Assembly (NCBI RefSeq): GCF_003194605.1
Contig: NZ_QHKY01000003.1
Coordinates: forward strand, 248,001 to 312,000
Reading direction: 5' to 3'
DNA from: Nocardioides gilvus
Lineage (GTDB): Bacteria; Actinomycetota; Actinomycetes; Propionibacteriales; Nocardioidaceae
DNA: 64,000 bases
Part shown: in pieces, positions 23,566-34,236 of the stretch
Position numbering within the stretch: the stretch's first letter is position 1
Layout: each line of letters starts with the position of its first letter
Program-made: the position numbers and the translations under genes
Notes under the pieces: model-generated
Databases searched by the model: none
Told to the model about the DNA's origin: nothing
What the model saw: the letters and a program-made list of their open reading frames with translations, nothing else

Positions 23566-25605
23566 TCATTCCTGCGGATCGGCCGCAGCCGCGAACTGGT
23601 CCGCAGCCAGGCGCGCGTACGCCCCTCCCGCAGCCAGCAACTCCTCGTGCGAGCCCTGCTCGACGATCGCACCCGCCTCCATCACCAGGATCACGTCCGC
23701 ATCGCGGATCGTGGAGAGTCGGTGGGCGATGACGAACGACGTACGGTCGGCCCGCAGCGCCGACATCGCCTGCTGCAGCAACAACTCGGTGCGGGTGTCG
23801 ACCGAGCTGGTGGCCTCGTCGAGGATCAACAACTCCGGGTCGGTCAGGAAGGCCCGCGCGATGGTCACCAGCTGGCGCTCCCCGGCCGAGAGGTTGGAGC
23901 CGTCCTCGTCGATGAGCGTCTCGTAGCCGTCCGGCAGCGAGTGCACGAAGCGGTCGACGAAGGTGGCCCTGGCCGCCTCGAGGATCTCCTCACGGGTGGC
24001 GTCAGGGCGCCCGAAGGCGATGTTCTCCGCGATCGTGCCCCGGAAGAGCCACGTGTCCTGGAGGACCATGCCGATCCGGCTGCGCAGGTCACTGCGCGCA
24101 ACGCTGGCGATGTCGACCCCGTCGAGGGTGATCCGGCCCCCGGTGACCTCGTAGAAGCGCATCACCAGGTTGACCAGGGTGGTCTTCCCCGCACCGGTCG
24201 GGCCCACGATCGCCACGGTCTGGCCGGGACGGGCGACGAGGGAGAGCCCGCTGATCAGGCTGGAGTCGGGGTCGTAGGAGAAGGAGACGTCCTCGAAACG
24301 GACCTCGCCCTCTCCGGCACCCAACCGCGCATGGAGCTCCCCGCTCACGCCGTCGTCCTCCTCGGGCGCGTCGAGGAGCTCGAAGACCCGCTCCGCCGAG
24401 GCGACCCCCGACTGCAGCAGGTTGGCCATGGAGGCGACCTGGGAGACCGGCTGGTTGAACTGGCGGGTGTACTGGATGAACGCCTGCACCTCACCCAGCG
24501 TCAACGCACCGCTGGTGACCCGGAGACCACCGACGACGGCGACGGCGACGTAGGTGAGGTTGCCGATGAACATCGTGATCGGCATGATCAGCCCGCTCAC
24601 GAACTGGGCGCTCCACGCTGCCTGGTAGAGCCCGTCGTTCTCCTCGGCAAACTTCACCTCGGAGGCCGGCTGGTGGCCGTAGACCTTGACCAGGGTGTGC
24701 CCCGAGAAGGCCTCCTCGATGTGTGAGTTGAGCCGACCCGTCTGGCGCCACTGCGAGACGAAGAGCTTCTGTGAACGCTTCATCACCTGCGCGGCGACCA
24801 GCATCGTCAGCGGCACCGAGACCAGGGCGATCAGCGCCAGCAGCGGCGAGATCCACAGCATCATCGCGAGCACCGCGAAGACGCTGAGCAGCGCGGTGAG
24901 CAGTTGGCTCAACGTCTGCTGCAGCGACGAGGCGACGTTGTCGATGTCGTTGGTGGCGCGGCTCAGGATCTCCCCGCGCGACTGCCGGTCGAAGTAGTCG
25001 AGCGGCAGACGGTGGATCTTGCCCTCCACCTCGCCGCGCAGGCGTCGTACGGTCCCCTGCACGACGTCGTTGAGCAGGTAGCCGGCGAGCCAGGCCAGGA
25101 CCGCTGCCAGGACGTACAGCACCAGGAGCCAGCCCAGGACCTGCCCGACGGCCCCGAAGTCGACGCCCTGACCGGGGACCAGGTCCATCGCCGCGATCAT
25201 GTCGGCCCGGGAGTCGTCGCCCTCGGCACGCAACTGCGCGACCGCCTCGTCCTGACTGAGGCCCACCGGCAGGCGGGAGGCCAGCAGACCGGAGAAGACC
25301 AGGTCAGTGGCGTGGCCCAGGATCCGCGGTCCGATGGAGGTGATCAGGACACTGACGACCGTCAGCGCGACGACCAACGCCGTACGCGTCCGCTCGGGGC
25401 GCATCCGCCCCGCCAGGCGCTTGGCGGAGGGCCAGAAGTCGTTGGCCTTCTCGGCGACCCCGACGGCGCCGGGGCCGTGGCCCGGGCGACCGACCCCGGT
25501 GATCCGTTCGGTCGTCTTCAGGTCCCGCCCCTGCTCCCGACCCTGCTCAGGCTCCTGCGGGCCCGGGGCCGTGGCCGGGGCCGCGCCGTTCTCGTCCCCG
25601 CTCAT
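23566..25605 (-). CDS. ABC exporter half-transporter, catalytically complete subunit
   Basis: 679 residues: about 75 hydrophilic residues, a six-helix type IV exporter domain, and an NBD from about 425. The NBD has Walker [14 protein letters not shown]-loop [10 protein letters not shown], signature LSAGERQ (deviating from LSGGQ), Walker [13 protein letters not shown] with the catalytic Glu, and switch His in [10 protein letters not shown]. Its start overlaps the stop of the upstream partner gene by 4 nt. The partner lacks the Glu and His, so the pair forms an asymmetric heterodimer like TM287/288 or BmrCD. Drug or lipid export is likely; the substrate is unknown. Confidence 0.9.
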   Translation of the reverse strand: MSGDENGAAPATAPGPQEPEQGREQGRDLKTTERITGVGRPGHGPGAVGVAEKANDFWPSAKRLAGRMRPERTRTALVVALTVVSVLITSIGPRILGHATDLVFSGLLASRLPVGLSQDEAVAQLRAEGDDSRADMIAAMDLVPGQGVDFGAVGQVLGWLLVLYVLAAVLAWLAGYLLNDVVQGTVRRLRGEVEGKIHRLPLDYFDRQSRGEILSRATNDIDNVASSLQQTLSQLLTALLSVFAVLAMMLWISPLLALIALVSVPLTMLVAAQVMKRSQKLFVSQWRQTGRLNSHIEEAFSGHTLVKVYGHQPASEVKFAEENDGLYQAAWSAQFVSGLIMPITMFIGNLTYVAVAVVGGLRVTSGALTLGEVQAFIQYTRQFNQPVSQVASMANLLQSGVASAERVFELLDAPEEDDGVSGELHARLGAGEGEVRFEDVSFSYDPDSSLISGLSLVARPGQTVAIVGPTGAGKTTLVNLVMRFYEVTGGRITLDGVDIASVARSDLRSRIGMVLQDTWLFRGTIAENIAFGRPDATREEILEAARATFVDRFVHSLPDGYETLIDEDGSNLSAGERQLVTIARAFLTDPELLILDEATSSVDTRTELLLQQAMSALRADRTSFVIAHRLSTIRDADVILVMEAGAIVEQGSHEELLAAGGAYARLAADQFAAAADPQE

Positions 25606-27335
25606 GCGACCTCCTCCACGGCACGTTGGGAGCTGACGATCTCCTGGTAGGTCTCGCAGTCGGCGAGCAGCTCGTCGTGGGTGCCCTGACCGACGACCCG
25701 GCCGTCGTCCAGCACGACGATGCGATCCGCGTTGCGGATGGTGGCGACCCGTTGGGCCACGATCACCACCGTGGCGTCGCGCACGATCGGCACGAGCGCG
25801 GCCCGCAGGTTGGCGTCGGTGGTGAGGTCGAGCGCCGAGAAGGCGTCGTCGAAGAGGTAGAGCGACGGGCGGCGGATCACCGCGCGGGCGATCGCCAGTC
25901 GCTGGCGTTGCCCCCCGGAGACATTCGTCCCGCCCTGGACGATGGGGGCCTGCAGACCCTCGGGCATCGCGGCGACGAAGTCCCGGGCCTGAGCGATCTC
26001 AAGTGCCTCCCACATCTCCTCGTCGGTCGCGTCCGGCTTGCCGTAGCGCAGGTTGCTGGCCACCGTCCCGCTGAAGAGGAAGGCGCGCTGGGGCACCAGC
26101 CCCATGTCGGACCAGAGCACCTGCGGGTCCAGGTCGCGTACGTCGACGCCCCCGACCCGCACGACGCCGCCGGTCGCGTCGAAGAGGCGGGGCACGAGGT
26201 TGACCAGGGTCGACTTGCCCGCGCCGGTGGAGCCGACCACGGCCAGGGTCTCACCGGGCCGCGCCGAGATGTCGATCCCGCTGAGCACAGGGCTCTCCGC
26301 GCCGGGGTAGCTGAAGGTGACCCCCTCGAGGTCGAGGTGGCCGGGCCGGGTGAAGACCGTCACGGGATCGCTCGGCGGGACCACTGAGGAGTCGGTGTCG
26401 AGCACCTCCGCGATCCGGTCGGCACAGACCGAGGCCCGGGGCAACATCATGAAGAGGAAGGTCGCGAGCATCACCGAGGTCACCACCAACATGACGTACG
26501 AGATGTAGGCGGTGATGGCGCCGATCTCCATGTCGCCGGCGTCGACGCGCAGACCCCCGAACCAGATCACCCCGACGGTGGCGACGCTGGAGACCAGGGT
26601 GACGATCGGGAACATCGAGGCCGACCAGCGGCCGGCCGTGACGGCGACCCGGGTGAGTTCGTCGTTGGCGACCGCGAAACGCTGCTCCTCGTGGCGTTCG
26701 CGGACGAAGGCCCGGACCACGCGGACCCCGGTGATCTGCTCGCGGAGCAGTCGGTTGACCTCGTCGATACGGGTCTGCATCTTGCGGAAGCTGGGGATCA
26801 TCCGGGTCACGATGAAACCGATCGAGAGCGCCAGCACCGGCACCACGACCGCCAGCAGCCACGCCAGACCGACGTCCTCACGCAGCGCCATCAGCACGCC
26901 ACCGACCATCATGATCGGCGCGCTGACCAGCAGCGTGCAGGCCATCAGGACGATCATCTGTACCTGCTGGACGTCGTTGGTCTCCCGGGTGATCAGGGAC
27001 GGCGCCCCGAACTGTTGCACCTCACGAGCCGAGAACGTCCCGACCCGGGCGAAGATCGCGGCCCGCAGGTCACGGCCCAGCCCCATCGCCAACCGGGCCG
27101 CGAACCAGACCGCCAGGACGGCGCAGAGGGCCTGACCCAGGGCGATGGCGAGCATCCAGGCGCCTCGCCGCCAGATGAAGCCGATGTCGCCGGGCACCAC
27201 CCCGTCGTCGATGATCTCTGCGTTGATGCTGGGCAGCAGGAGCATGGCCACGGTCGCTCCGAACTGGAGCAGCACCACCGCCGCCAGGTGGGCGCGATAC
27301 GGGCGCAGGTGTTCGCGCACGAGACGCAGCAGCAT
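25602..27335 (-). CDS. ABC exporter half-transporter, degenerate-site subunit
   Basis: 577 residues from the ATG at 27335 ([18 protein letters not shown]), the usual N-terminus of this exporter class; an ATG at 27389 would add 18 residues. Six TM helices are followed by an NBD with Walker [14 protein letters not shown]-loop LVPQRAFLF, and a good signature [14 protein letters not shown]. The Walker B ends [12 protein letters not shown] with Asp in place of the catalytic Glu, and the switch position is Gln ([10 protein letters not shown]) instead of His. ATP bound at this site should be hydrolysed slowly or not at all. Translationally coupled to the complete subunit downstream. Confidence 0.88.
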   Translation of the reverse strand: MLLRLVREHLRPYRAHLAAVVLLQFGATVAMLLLPSINAEIIDDGVVPGDIGFIWRRGAWMLAIALGQALCAVLAVWFAARLAMGLGRDLRAAIFARVGTFSAREVQQFGAPSLITRETNDVQQVQMIVLMACTLLVSAPIMMVGGVLMALREDVGLAWLLAVVVPVLALSIGFIVTRMIPSFRKMQTRIDEVNRLLREQITGVRVVRAFVRERHEEQRFAVANDELTRVAVTAGRWSASMFPIVTLVSSVATVGVIWFGGLRVDAGDMEIGAITAYISYVMLVVTSVMLATFLFMMLPRASVCADRIAEVLDTDSSVVPPSDPVTVFTRPGHLDLEGVTFSYPGAESPVLSGIDISARPGETLAVVGSTGAGKSTLVNLVPRLFDATGGVVRVGGVDVRDLDPQVLWSDMGLVPQRAFLFSGTVASNLRYGKPDATDEEMWEALEIAQARDFVAAMPEGLQAPIVQGGTNVSGGQRQRLAIARAVIRRPSLYLFDDAFSALDLTTDANLRAALVPIVRDATVVIVAQRVATIRNADRIVVLDDGRVVGQGTHDELLADCETYQEIVSSQRAVEEVA

Positions 27336-27350
27336 CGATTCATCCGTTCC

Positions 27351-27368
27351 CTGCCCCACGCGGGGCAG
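27351..27368. terminator. Short hairpin between pdxH and the ABC exporter operon
   Basis: CTGCCCC pairs with GGGGCAG around ACGC (7 bp). A second smaller hairpin (GCCTC/GAGGC) lies right beside it. It could end pdxH transcripts on the minus strand or attenuate read-through into the exporter genes; no T tract follows. Confidence 0.3.
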
Positions 27369-27403
27369 CCTCGTGAGGCTACTCGCCATCTCGCGATGTC
27401 GCC

Positions 27404-28054
27404 TCAGGGTTGGCGGCGCACGACCTGCCAGCCGTCGTCGACGCGCGTCCACTCGAGGCGGTCGTGCATCCGTCCGGCGCGCCCCTGCCAGAACTCGACG
27501 ACCTCGGGACGCAGCCGGTACCCGCCCCAGGTCGGCGGCACCGGCACCTCCCGGCCGGCGAACTGCTCCTCGTAGGCCGCGTACGTACGCTCCAACTCCT
27601 CGCGTGAGGAGACCGGTTGCGACTGGCGGGACGCCCAGGCGCCGATCTGCGCCCCACGCGGCCGGAGCCGGAAGTAGGCCGCCACCTCGTCGGCCGACAG
27701 CGCCGAGGCGATGGCCTCGACCCGGACCTGGCGCTCGACCGGGTGCCAACCGAAGAGCAGCGCGCAGGCAGGGTTGGCGGCCAGGTCGACCCCCTTGCGT
27801 GAGGCGTGGTTGGTGAAGAAGACGAAGCCGCGTTCGTCGAACCCCTTGAGCAGCACCATCCGCGACGACGGTTGCCCGGTCGTCGAGACCGTGGAGAGGA
27901 CCATGGCGTTGGGTTCGTGCATGCCCGAGTCGAGGGCCTCGGCCAGCCAGAGTCCGAACTGGGCGAGCGGGTCGGCGGCGGCTTCGGCCTCGTCGAGACC
28001 GCGGTCCGCGTACTCGTGACGGAGGCGTGCGAGGTGGTCGTGCTCAGGAGGCAT
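27404..28054 (-). CDS. pdxH: Pyridoxine/pyridoxamine 5'-phosphate oxidase
   Basis: 216 residues from the ATG at 28054. Family blocks are all there: NAMVLSTVSTTGQPSSRMVLLKGFDERGFVFFTN (FMN and PLP phosphate contacts), SRKGVDLAANPACALLF, WHPVERQVRVEA, RPRGAQIGAWASRQSQ, and the C-terminal GYRLRPEVVEFWQGRAGRMHDR. It oxidises pyridoxine or pyridoxamine phosphate to PLP using FMN and O2. The start is supported by TATCGT six bases upstream and the absence of any ribosome-binding site. It is divergent from the citrate synthase gene. Confidence 0.94.
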   Translation of the reverse strand: MPPEHDHLARLRHEYADRGLDEAEAAADPLAQFGLWLAEALDSGMHEPNAMVLSTVSTTGQPSSRMVLLKGFDERGFVFFTNHASRKGVDLAANPACALLFGWHPVERQVRVEAIASALSADEVAAYFRLRPRGAQIGAWASRQSQPVSSREELERTYAAYEEQFAGREVPVPPTWGGYRLRPEVVEFWQGRAGRMHDRLEWTRVDDGWQVVRRQP

Positions 28055-28060
28055 GGCACG

Positions 28061-28066
28061 ACGATA
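28061..28066 (-). promoter_or_regulatory. Leaderless -10 element for pdxH
   Basis: TATCGT on the minus strand, then 6 nt, then ATG. Confidence 0.5.
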
Positions 28067-28166
28067 GACCGATCCAACGAGACGCCGTGCTGCGCGAAGG
28101 GGCAGAATGAATACGGCCCACACCCCCGGGTCGCTGTCCCACCCCCGACGAAGGAGTCGAAGTCGT

Positions 28167-29270
28167 ATGACCGAGGTTCACCACGGACTCGAAGGAATCA
28201 TTGCGTTCGAGACGCAGATCGCAGAGCCGGACAAGGAGGGCTCAGCACTGCGCTACCGCGGGGTCGACATCGAGGACATCGTCGGCCGGGTCCCCTTCGA
28301 GAACATCTGGGGCCTGCTGATCGACGGCTCCTACACCCCCGGCCTCGCGCCCGCCGAGCCCTACAACCTCCCGGTCCACACCGGTGACGTCCGCGTCGAC
28401 GTCCAGGCCGCAGTCGCGATGCTCGCACCGGCCTTCGGCTTCGGCCAGACCTACGACATCTCCGACGAGCAGGCCCGTGAGGACATCGGCCGCCTCGCCG
28501 TCATGGTCCTCTCGTACGCCGCCCAGTCGGCCCGCGGCCTCGACGCCGCCATCGTCCCGCAGAAGACGGTCGACCAGGGCAGCACCCTGGCCGAGAAGTT
28601 CCTGATCCGCTGGAAGGGCGAGGCCGACCCCAAGCACGTCAAGGCGATCGACGCCTACTGGTCCTCGGCCGCCGAGCACGGCATGAACGCCTCCACCTTC
28701 ACCGCCCGCGTCATCACCTCGACCGGCGCCGACGTGGCGGCCGCCTTCTCCGGCGCGATCGGCGCGATGTCCGGCCCGCTGCACGGTGGCGCCCCCTCCC
28801 GCGTGCTCGGCATGATCGAGGACGTCGAGAAGAGCGGCGACGCGCGCGCCTACGTCAAGAACCTGCTCGACAACGGCGAGCGCCTGATGGGCTTCGGTCA
28901 CCGTGTCTACCGCGCCGAGGACCCGCGCGCCCGCGTGCTGCGTCGTACGGCCCGTGAGCTCGACGCCCCGCGCTTCGAGGTCGCCGAGGCGCTGGAGAAG
29001 GCCGCCCTGGCCGAGCTCCGCGAGCGCCGTCCTGACCGCGTCCTGGAGACCAACGTGGAGTTCTGGGCGGCCATCGTCCTGGACTTCGCCGAGGTCCCGG
29101 CGCACATGTTCACCTCGATGTTCACCTGCGCCCGGACCGGCGGCTGGTCGGCCCACATCCTGGAGCAGAAGAAGACCGGTCGACTGATCCGCCCGTCGGC
29201 GATCTACACCGGTCCCGCGGCCCGTCCGGCCGAAGATGTCGACGGCTGGCAGGAGGCCTGGGGCGCCTGA
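28167..29270 (+). CDS. Citrate synthase (short, citrate synthase 2 type)
   Basis: 367 residues from the ATG at 28167, with AAGGAG 10 nt upstream. The family starts HHGLEGIIAFETQIAEPDKEG and RYRGVDIEDIVG. Active-site segments are SGPLHGGAPSRV (His), GFGHRVYRAEDPRARVL (second His) and VLDFAEVPAHMFTSMF (Asp). The length of about 370 residues is that of bacterial citrate synthase 2/2-methylcitrate synthase-type enzymes rather than the 430-residue hexameric form. Condenses acetyl-CoA (or possibly propionyl-CoA) with oxaloacetate; no prp genes are adjacent, so citrate synthase is preferred. A terminator hairpin follows. Confidence 0.9.
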   Translation: MTEVHHGLEGIIAFETQIAEPDKEGSALRYRGVDIEDIVGRVPFENIWGLLIDGSYTPGLAPAEPYNLPVHTGDVRVDVQAAVAMLAPAFGFGQTYDISDEQAREDIGRLAVMVLSYAAQSARGLDAAIVPQKTVDQGSTLAEKFLIRWKGEADPKHVKAIDAYWSSAAEHGMNASTFTARVITSTGADVAAAFSGAIGAMSGPLHGGAPSRVLGMIEDVEKSGDARAYVKNLLDNGERLMGFGHRVYRAEDPRARVLRRTARELDAPRFEVAEALEKAALAELRERRPDRVLETNVEFWAAIVLDFAEVPAHMFTSMFTCARTGGWSAHILEQKKTGRLIRPSAIYTGPAARPAEDVDGWQEAWGA

Positions 29271-29306
29271 CCGGCTCACCCCAGCGCGTCACCACAGCAC
29301 CGCACG

Positions 29307-29336
29307 ACGGGGCTCGTCACACCTGACGGGCCCCGT
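29307..29336 (+). terminator. Terminator of the citrate synthase gene
   Basis: A 13-bp stem (29307-29319 with 29324-29336) with one G-U pair around a 4-nt loop, 36 nt after the stop codon, followed by TCT. Confidence 0.8.
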
Positions 29337-29426
29337 TCTGCATGCACGGTTGAAGCCCTCACACCGGGGGTATGGTCGAGGGGCACGACGAACTTTCACC
29401 CCTCACGATCTGCACGGAGGTGCTCC

Positions 29427-29858
29427 ATGCCCGGCCCCGACGACAGCGAGCTCTACGGCGACTACAGCGTCGACGACGAGGACCAGCCCCAGGGCGACGG
29501 GGACAGCCTCGTCGACAACCGTGGGCTGCGGGAACCGCTGGACGAGGGGTACTCGCCGCCGGAGCGGTGGTCCGTCGCGCAGGGCTACGGCAACACTCCC
29601 CAGGAGGAGGCCACCGGCGAGAGCCTCGACCAGCGCCTGGCCCAGGAGGACCCCGAGCCGGACCCCTACGAAGAGGCTGCGAAGGACGAGGAGATCCTCG
29701 ACGACGGCGAGGTCGGCACCGCGAGGGCCGGTCGTCTGGTCGACACCGAGGGCGGCATCGGCGAGGACCACGAGTCCGACCTGATCGGTGAGGACGTCGG
29801 CATCGACGGTGCCGGCGCCAGCGCGGAGGAAGCCGCGATGCACATCATCGAGGAGTGA
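29427..29858 (+). CDS. DUF5709 domain-containing protein
   Basis: 143 residues, very acidic. It has LREPLDEGYSPPERW near 33, then GNTPQEEATGESLDQRLAQE, the core of the DUF5709 family, and a C-terminal run EGGIGEDHESDLIGEDVGID typical of it. No membrane segment or enzyme motif. Function unknown; the family is restricted to actinobacteria. A ribosome-binding site GGAGGTG lies just upstream. Confidence 0.85.
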   Translation: MPGPDDSELYGDYSVDDEDQPQGDGDSLVDNRGLREPLDEGYSPPERWSVAQGYGNTPQEEATGESLDQRLAQEDPEPDPYEEAAKDEEILDDGEVGTARAGRLVDTEGGIGEDHESDLIGEDVGIDGAGASAEEAAMHIIEE

Positions 29859-29864
29859 CCTGCC

Positions 29865-29912
29865 GGACGTCATCAGGAGCGGGCCCTCTGGGGCCCGTTC
29901 CTGATGACGTCC
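29865..29912. terminator. Bidirectional long hairpin between convergent genes
   Basis: The 22-nt arms 29865-29886 and 29891-29912 pair completely, with one G-U, around a 4-nt loop. It begins 6 nt after the DUF5709 stop and ends 15 nt before the stop of the opposing gene, so it can serve both. The outer arms recur in the hairpin at 23268-23315. Confidence 0.8.
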
Positions 29913-29927
29913 CAGCGCGATCCGAGG

Positions 29928-30593
29928 TCAGTTGCCCTGCTGCGCCTGGTACCAGCTGAGTTGGCCGCGGGCCGCCTTGCGCGTCAGCGAGATGTGCATG
30001 TGGTCGCGGTGGCGCAGCGTCACGGAGCACTTGTGCAGATGCTTCATGGTCTTCTTCTTGGTCTTCTTCACGCATGATGAGCTCACGTAGTCCGCCCTCT
30101 TGAAGCCGCGGTACGACGACCAGATCTTGTCGTTCCAGATGATGTACATGATTCCCATCCGGCGTGCCAGCGCATCCGCATTGCCCTCAGCGTCCGGCGC
30201 GAAGATCTCCCTGAGGAACGTCTTCGCCAACACCCGGTCCCTCTTGCTCCTGGCATCGAGCGTCCAGTCGAAGGCCCGTGACTCGTGGTGCTCGGAGGTC
30301 GCCTTCTCCGGGCAGGCACGCGAGATCCCCCCGTACGCGCCGCCGCGCGACTCCAGGTGCTGAGCCAGGAGCCGGATCCCGGCCCGTGGCTTGCGGATGC
30401 ACTTCGTCGGCGGCTGGTAGCCGGCGTAGTTCTCGATCGGGGTGACGAAGACCGCCCCCTGGCCGCTTCGCGCGGCGGCTGCGTTCGACGTCGTCGAGAC
30501 CCCGCTCAACAGGGCGCCGATCATCACGAGTCCCACCAGCAACCCGATACGTCCTGGTGCGTGGCGCCTCGCGCGTGTGTCCTGATCGCCCAT
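29928..30593 (-). CDS. Secreted VldE/M15-like peptidase-fold protein
   Basis: 221 residues from the ATG at 30593 (AAGGA about 11 nt upstream); an ATG at 30605 adds four residues. A signal peptide is clear (RIGLLVGLVMIGALLSGV..NAAAA). The C-terminal domain has EHHESRAFDWTLDARSK, then GIMYIIWNDKIWSSYRG, and RHRDHMHISLTRKA. The two His/Asp clusters (H-x-x-x-R-A-x-D-W and D-H-x-H) match the zinc-site layout of M15 and VldE/ARB-07466-like domains. Peptidoglycan is the likely target but this is inferred. The strand ends with WYQAQQGN after a basic linker. Confidence 0.7.
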   Translation of the reverse strand: MGDQDTRARRHAPGRIGLLVGLVMIGALLSGVSTTSNAAAARSGQGAVFVTPIENYAGYQPPTKCIRKPRAGIRLLAQHLESRGGAYGGISRACPEKATSEHHESRAFDWTLDARSKRDRVLAKTFLREIFAPDAEGNADALARRMGIMYIIWNDKIWSSYRGFKRADYVSSSCVKKTKKKTMKHLHKCSVTLRHRDHMHISLTRKAARGQLSWYQAQQGN

Positions 30594-30714
30594 CACTGAT
30601 TTCATCCTTGTCCCGAGACATGTGGTGCATACCCAAAAAAGGGGATCACACAAGTCTGTCTCGGCGTGGCGGAACCGAGAAATCAATGGCCGACCAGGGA
30701 GAATGCGCCGCCGA

Positions 30715-31212
30715 TCAGCGGGTGAGCCACTTGGCGAAGCAGCGCGAGAGCGGTGAGTCCCGGTGGTGGCCGAACCCCGGCACCGGGACGTACCCCCTGC
30801 GCTCGTAGAGCGCGATCGCCTCAGGTTGGTTGATGCCGGTCTCCAGGACCACCGCATCGGCACCCGTCGCCCGGGCGTCGTCCTCCAACGCTTCGAGCAG
30901 GAGAGCGGCGATCCCTCGTCGACGCAGCCCGTCGACCACGAACATCCGCTTCAGCTCCACGCAACGCTGCGCGTCCAGGCCGTCCGGGGTCGCGTGCCAG
31001 CGCCACGCGCCGGTCGCCACCGGTACGCCCTCGACGTACCCGACCAGGAAGGTGCCGCGGCCCGGTTCGAACTCGCCCGGGTCGATCGGCGCCTCGTCCT
31101 CTCCCCCGTACCGCTGGACGTACTCCGCCTGCACCATGGCGACCAGGAGCGCCGCGTCCGGGTGCGTGATCGTCCGGCGTTCGAGGCGAAGCCCGTGAGG
31201 TGGAGTCGTCAT
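30715..31212 (-). CDS. GNAT family N-acetyltransferase
   Basis: 165 residues from the ATG at 31212 (an ATG 12 nt upstream is possible). The acetyl-CoA-binding motif is in LKRMFVVDGLRRRGIAALLL (R-x-x-G-I-A) and the C-terminal part has TGINQPEAIALYERRGYVPV. A preceding strand TFLVGYVEGVPVATGAWR is typical. Substrate unknown. It stands alone between the secreted peptidase-like gene and serC. Confidence 0.85.
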   Translation of the reverse strand: MTTPPHGLRLERRTITHPDAALLVAMVQAEYVQRYGGEDEAPIDPGEFEPGRGTFLVGYVEGVPVATGAWRWHATPDGLDAQRCVELKRMFVVDGLRRRGIAALLLEALEDDARATGADAVVLETGINQPEAIALYERRGYVPVPGFGHHRDSPLSRCFAKWLTR

Positions 31213-31281
31213 GGGAAGATCCATTTCATTGAAGTGCCGTCCCGAGTGACACAGTAGGCACAGTAAAGACCCTGCTGCTGA

Positions 31282-32472
<1,191 letters not shown>

Positions 32473-32483
32473 TCAGCTGACCT

Positions 32484-32528
32484 GACGCAGAAGGGCCCCG
32501 ACCACTTGGTCGGGGCCCGTTCTGCGTC
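32484..32528. terminator. Bidirectional terminator between serC and the catabolic operon
   Basis: The inner 10-bp stem 32494-32503/32108+400 (32508-32517) around ACTT is extended by the arms 32484-32492 and 32520-32528 with one bulged G. It separates convergent serC and the last gene of the eleven-gene operon. Confidence 0.8.
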
Positions 32529-32544
32529 CGTGGGCCGCTGCAGC

Positions 32545-32997
32545 TCAGGGCAGGACGAGGGTGATCGTCTCCGCGACGCAGACCGGGCGCTCACTGCCCT
32601 CAGCCTCGACGGTCCACGACGTACGCACCTGGGTCCCTGAGGGCACCTTGGTGACGGAGGTGAACGTCGCGCTGCCGCGTACGCGGCTGCCGGTGCGCAG
32701 CGGCGCCGGAAAGCGGACCTTCTCCACGCCGTAGTTGAGCCGGGCCCCACCGGCGTCGATGCGGAAGAGTTGCGTAGCGAACCCCGGCAGCATCGACAGG
32801 GTCAGGAACCCGTGCACGATGGTGCCGCCGAACGACGACTCCGCTGCCCGCTCCGCGTCGACGTGGATCCACTGGTGGTCGCCGGTGAGATCAGCGAAGG
32901 TGTCGACGGCAGCCTGGTCGAGCTCGACCCAGTCGGTGGTGCCGAGCGTCTCGCCGACCGCGGCCTCGATCTCCTCAATGCTCGTCAGGACGCGCAT
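32545..32997 (-). CDS. MaoC-family (R)-specific enoyl-CoA hydratase
   Basis: 150 residues, a single hotdog domain. The hydratase 2 motif is FADLTGDHQWIHVDAERA (Asp and His of the catalytic pair) followed by SSFGGTIVHGFLTLSMLPG. RLNYGVEKVRFPAPLRTGS is the usual following strand pair. It hydrates trans-2-enoyl-CoA to the (R)-3-hydroxyacyl-CoA. It is the last gene of the operon; its ATG overlaps the thiolase stop (ATGA). Confidence 0.9.
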   Translation of the reverse strand: MRVLTSIEEIEAAVGETLGTTDWVELDQAAVDTFADLTGDHQWIHVDAERAAESSFGGTIVHGFLTLSMLPGFATQLFRIDAGGARLNYGVEKVRFPAPLRTGSRVRGSATFTSVTKVPSGTQVRTSWTVEAEGSERPVCVAETITLVLP

Positions 32998-34223
32998 CAG
33001 ACCACCCGCTCGAAGATCGCAGCGAGGCCCTGTCCGCCGCCGATGCACATGGTCTCCAGGCCGTAACGGGCCTCGCGTCGCTGCATCTCACGGGCCAGCG
33101 TGGCGAGCATGCGGCCACCGGTGGCGCCCACCGGGTGGCCGAGCGAGATGCCGGAGCCGTGCACGTTGGTCCGCTCGTGGTCGGCTGGCGTGAACTTCCA
33201 CTCACGCATCACGGCCAGGGCCTGGGCGGCGAACGCCTCGTTGAGTTCGATCAGGTCGATCTGGTCCAGGGTCAGACCGGCGCGGTCCAGGGCGGCCTGG
33301 GTGGCGGGCACGGGTCCGATGCCCATGATCTTCGGCTCGACGCCTGCGACACCCCAGCTGACGACCCGCACCAGCGGGGTGAGCCCCAGCCGTGCGGCGT
33401 TCTCGGGGGTGGTGACGATCGCCATCGACGCAGCGTCGTTCTGGCCGCTGGCGTTGCCTGCGGTCACCGTGGCCTCGGGGTCGGAGGAGCCGAGGATCGG
33501 CTTGAGCTTGGCCAGCGACTCCAGGGTGGTCCCCGGGCGGGGGTGCTCGTCCGTGGTGATGACCGTCGACTCGCCACGGCGTCCCGGCACGGTGACCGGC
33601 ACGATCTCCTCGGCCAGCACGCCCGACTCCTGGGCGGCCACGGCCCTGCGGTGCGACTCCACGGCGAGGGCGTCCTGCTCCTCGCGCCCGATGGAGTACT
33701 CGCGACGCAGGTTCTCGGCGGTCTCCAACATGCCGCCGGGGACCGGGTAGTGCTGACCCCCTGCGGTGGACCGGGCCCGGACCAGGCTGTCGTGCATCGT
33801 GACGCCGGTGCGGGCACCTCCCCACCGCATGTCCGTGGAGTAGAAGGACGCGTTGCTCATCGACTCGGTGCCGCCGGCGACGACCAGGTCCATGGCGCCG
33901 GTCTGCACCTGCATCGCCGCGTTGAGCACGGCCTGGAGCCCCGAACCGCAGCGGCGGTCGAGGTGCTGGCCGGGGACGGTGACCGGGAGGCCGGCGTCGA
34001 GCGCGACGACCCGACCGATCGCGGGGGCCTCGCTGTTGCCGTTGCAGTGTCCGAGGATGACGTCGTCGATCTCGGCGCCGTCGATCCCGGTGCGCTCCAG
34101 CAGGCCCTTGAGGGCGGCGACACCGAGGTCGACGGCGGTGAGGCTGGCGAACATGCCGCCGTAACGGCCGATCGGGGTCCGGACCGGCTCGCAGATGACT
34201 GCTTCGCGGAAGGTGGGGCTCAT
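32997..34223 (-). CDS. Acetyl-CoA C-acyltransferase (thiolase)
   Basis: 408 residues from the ATG at 34223 (GAAAGG about 8 nt upstream). Nucleophile Cys92 is in LDRRCGSGLQAV; His363 is in GHPVGATGGR and Cys393 in CIGGGQG, completing the thiolase triad. NASGQNDAAS and ELNEAFAAQALAV are further family blocks. It cleaves 3-oxoacyl-CoA with CoA, the last step of a beta-oxidation round. Gap of 13 nt to the upstream hydratase gene. Confidence 0.93.
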   Translation of the reverse strand: MSPTFREAVICEPVRTPIGRYGGMFASLTAVDLGVAALKGLLERTGIDGAEIDDVILGHCNGNSEAPAIGRVVALDAGLPVTVPGQHLDRRCGSGLQAVLNAAMQVQTGAMDLVVAGGTESMSNASFYSTDMRWGGARTGVTMHDSLVRARSTAGGQHYPVPGGMLETAENLRREYSIGREEQDALAVESHRRAVAAQESGVLAEEIVPVTVPGRRGESTVITTDEHPRPGTTLESLAKLKPILGSSDPEATVTAGNASGQNDAASMAIVTTPENAARLGLTPLVRVVSWGVAGVEPKIMGIGPVPATQAALDRAGLTLDQIDLIELNEAFAAQALAVMREWKFTPADHERTNVHGSGISLGHPVGATGGRMLATLAREMQRREARYGLETMCIGGGQGLAAIFERVV

Positions 34224-34236
34224 GGGAGTGCCTTTC

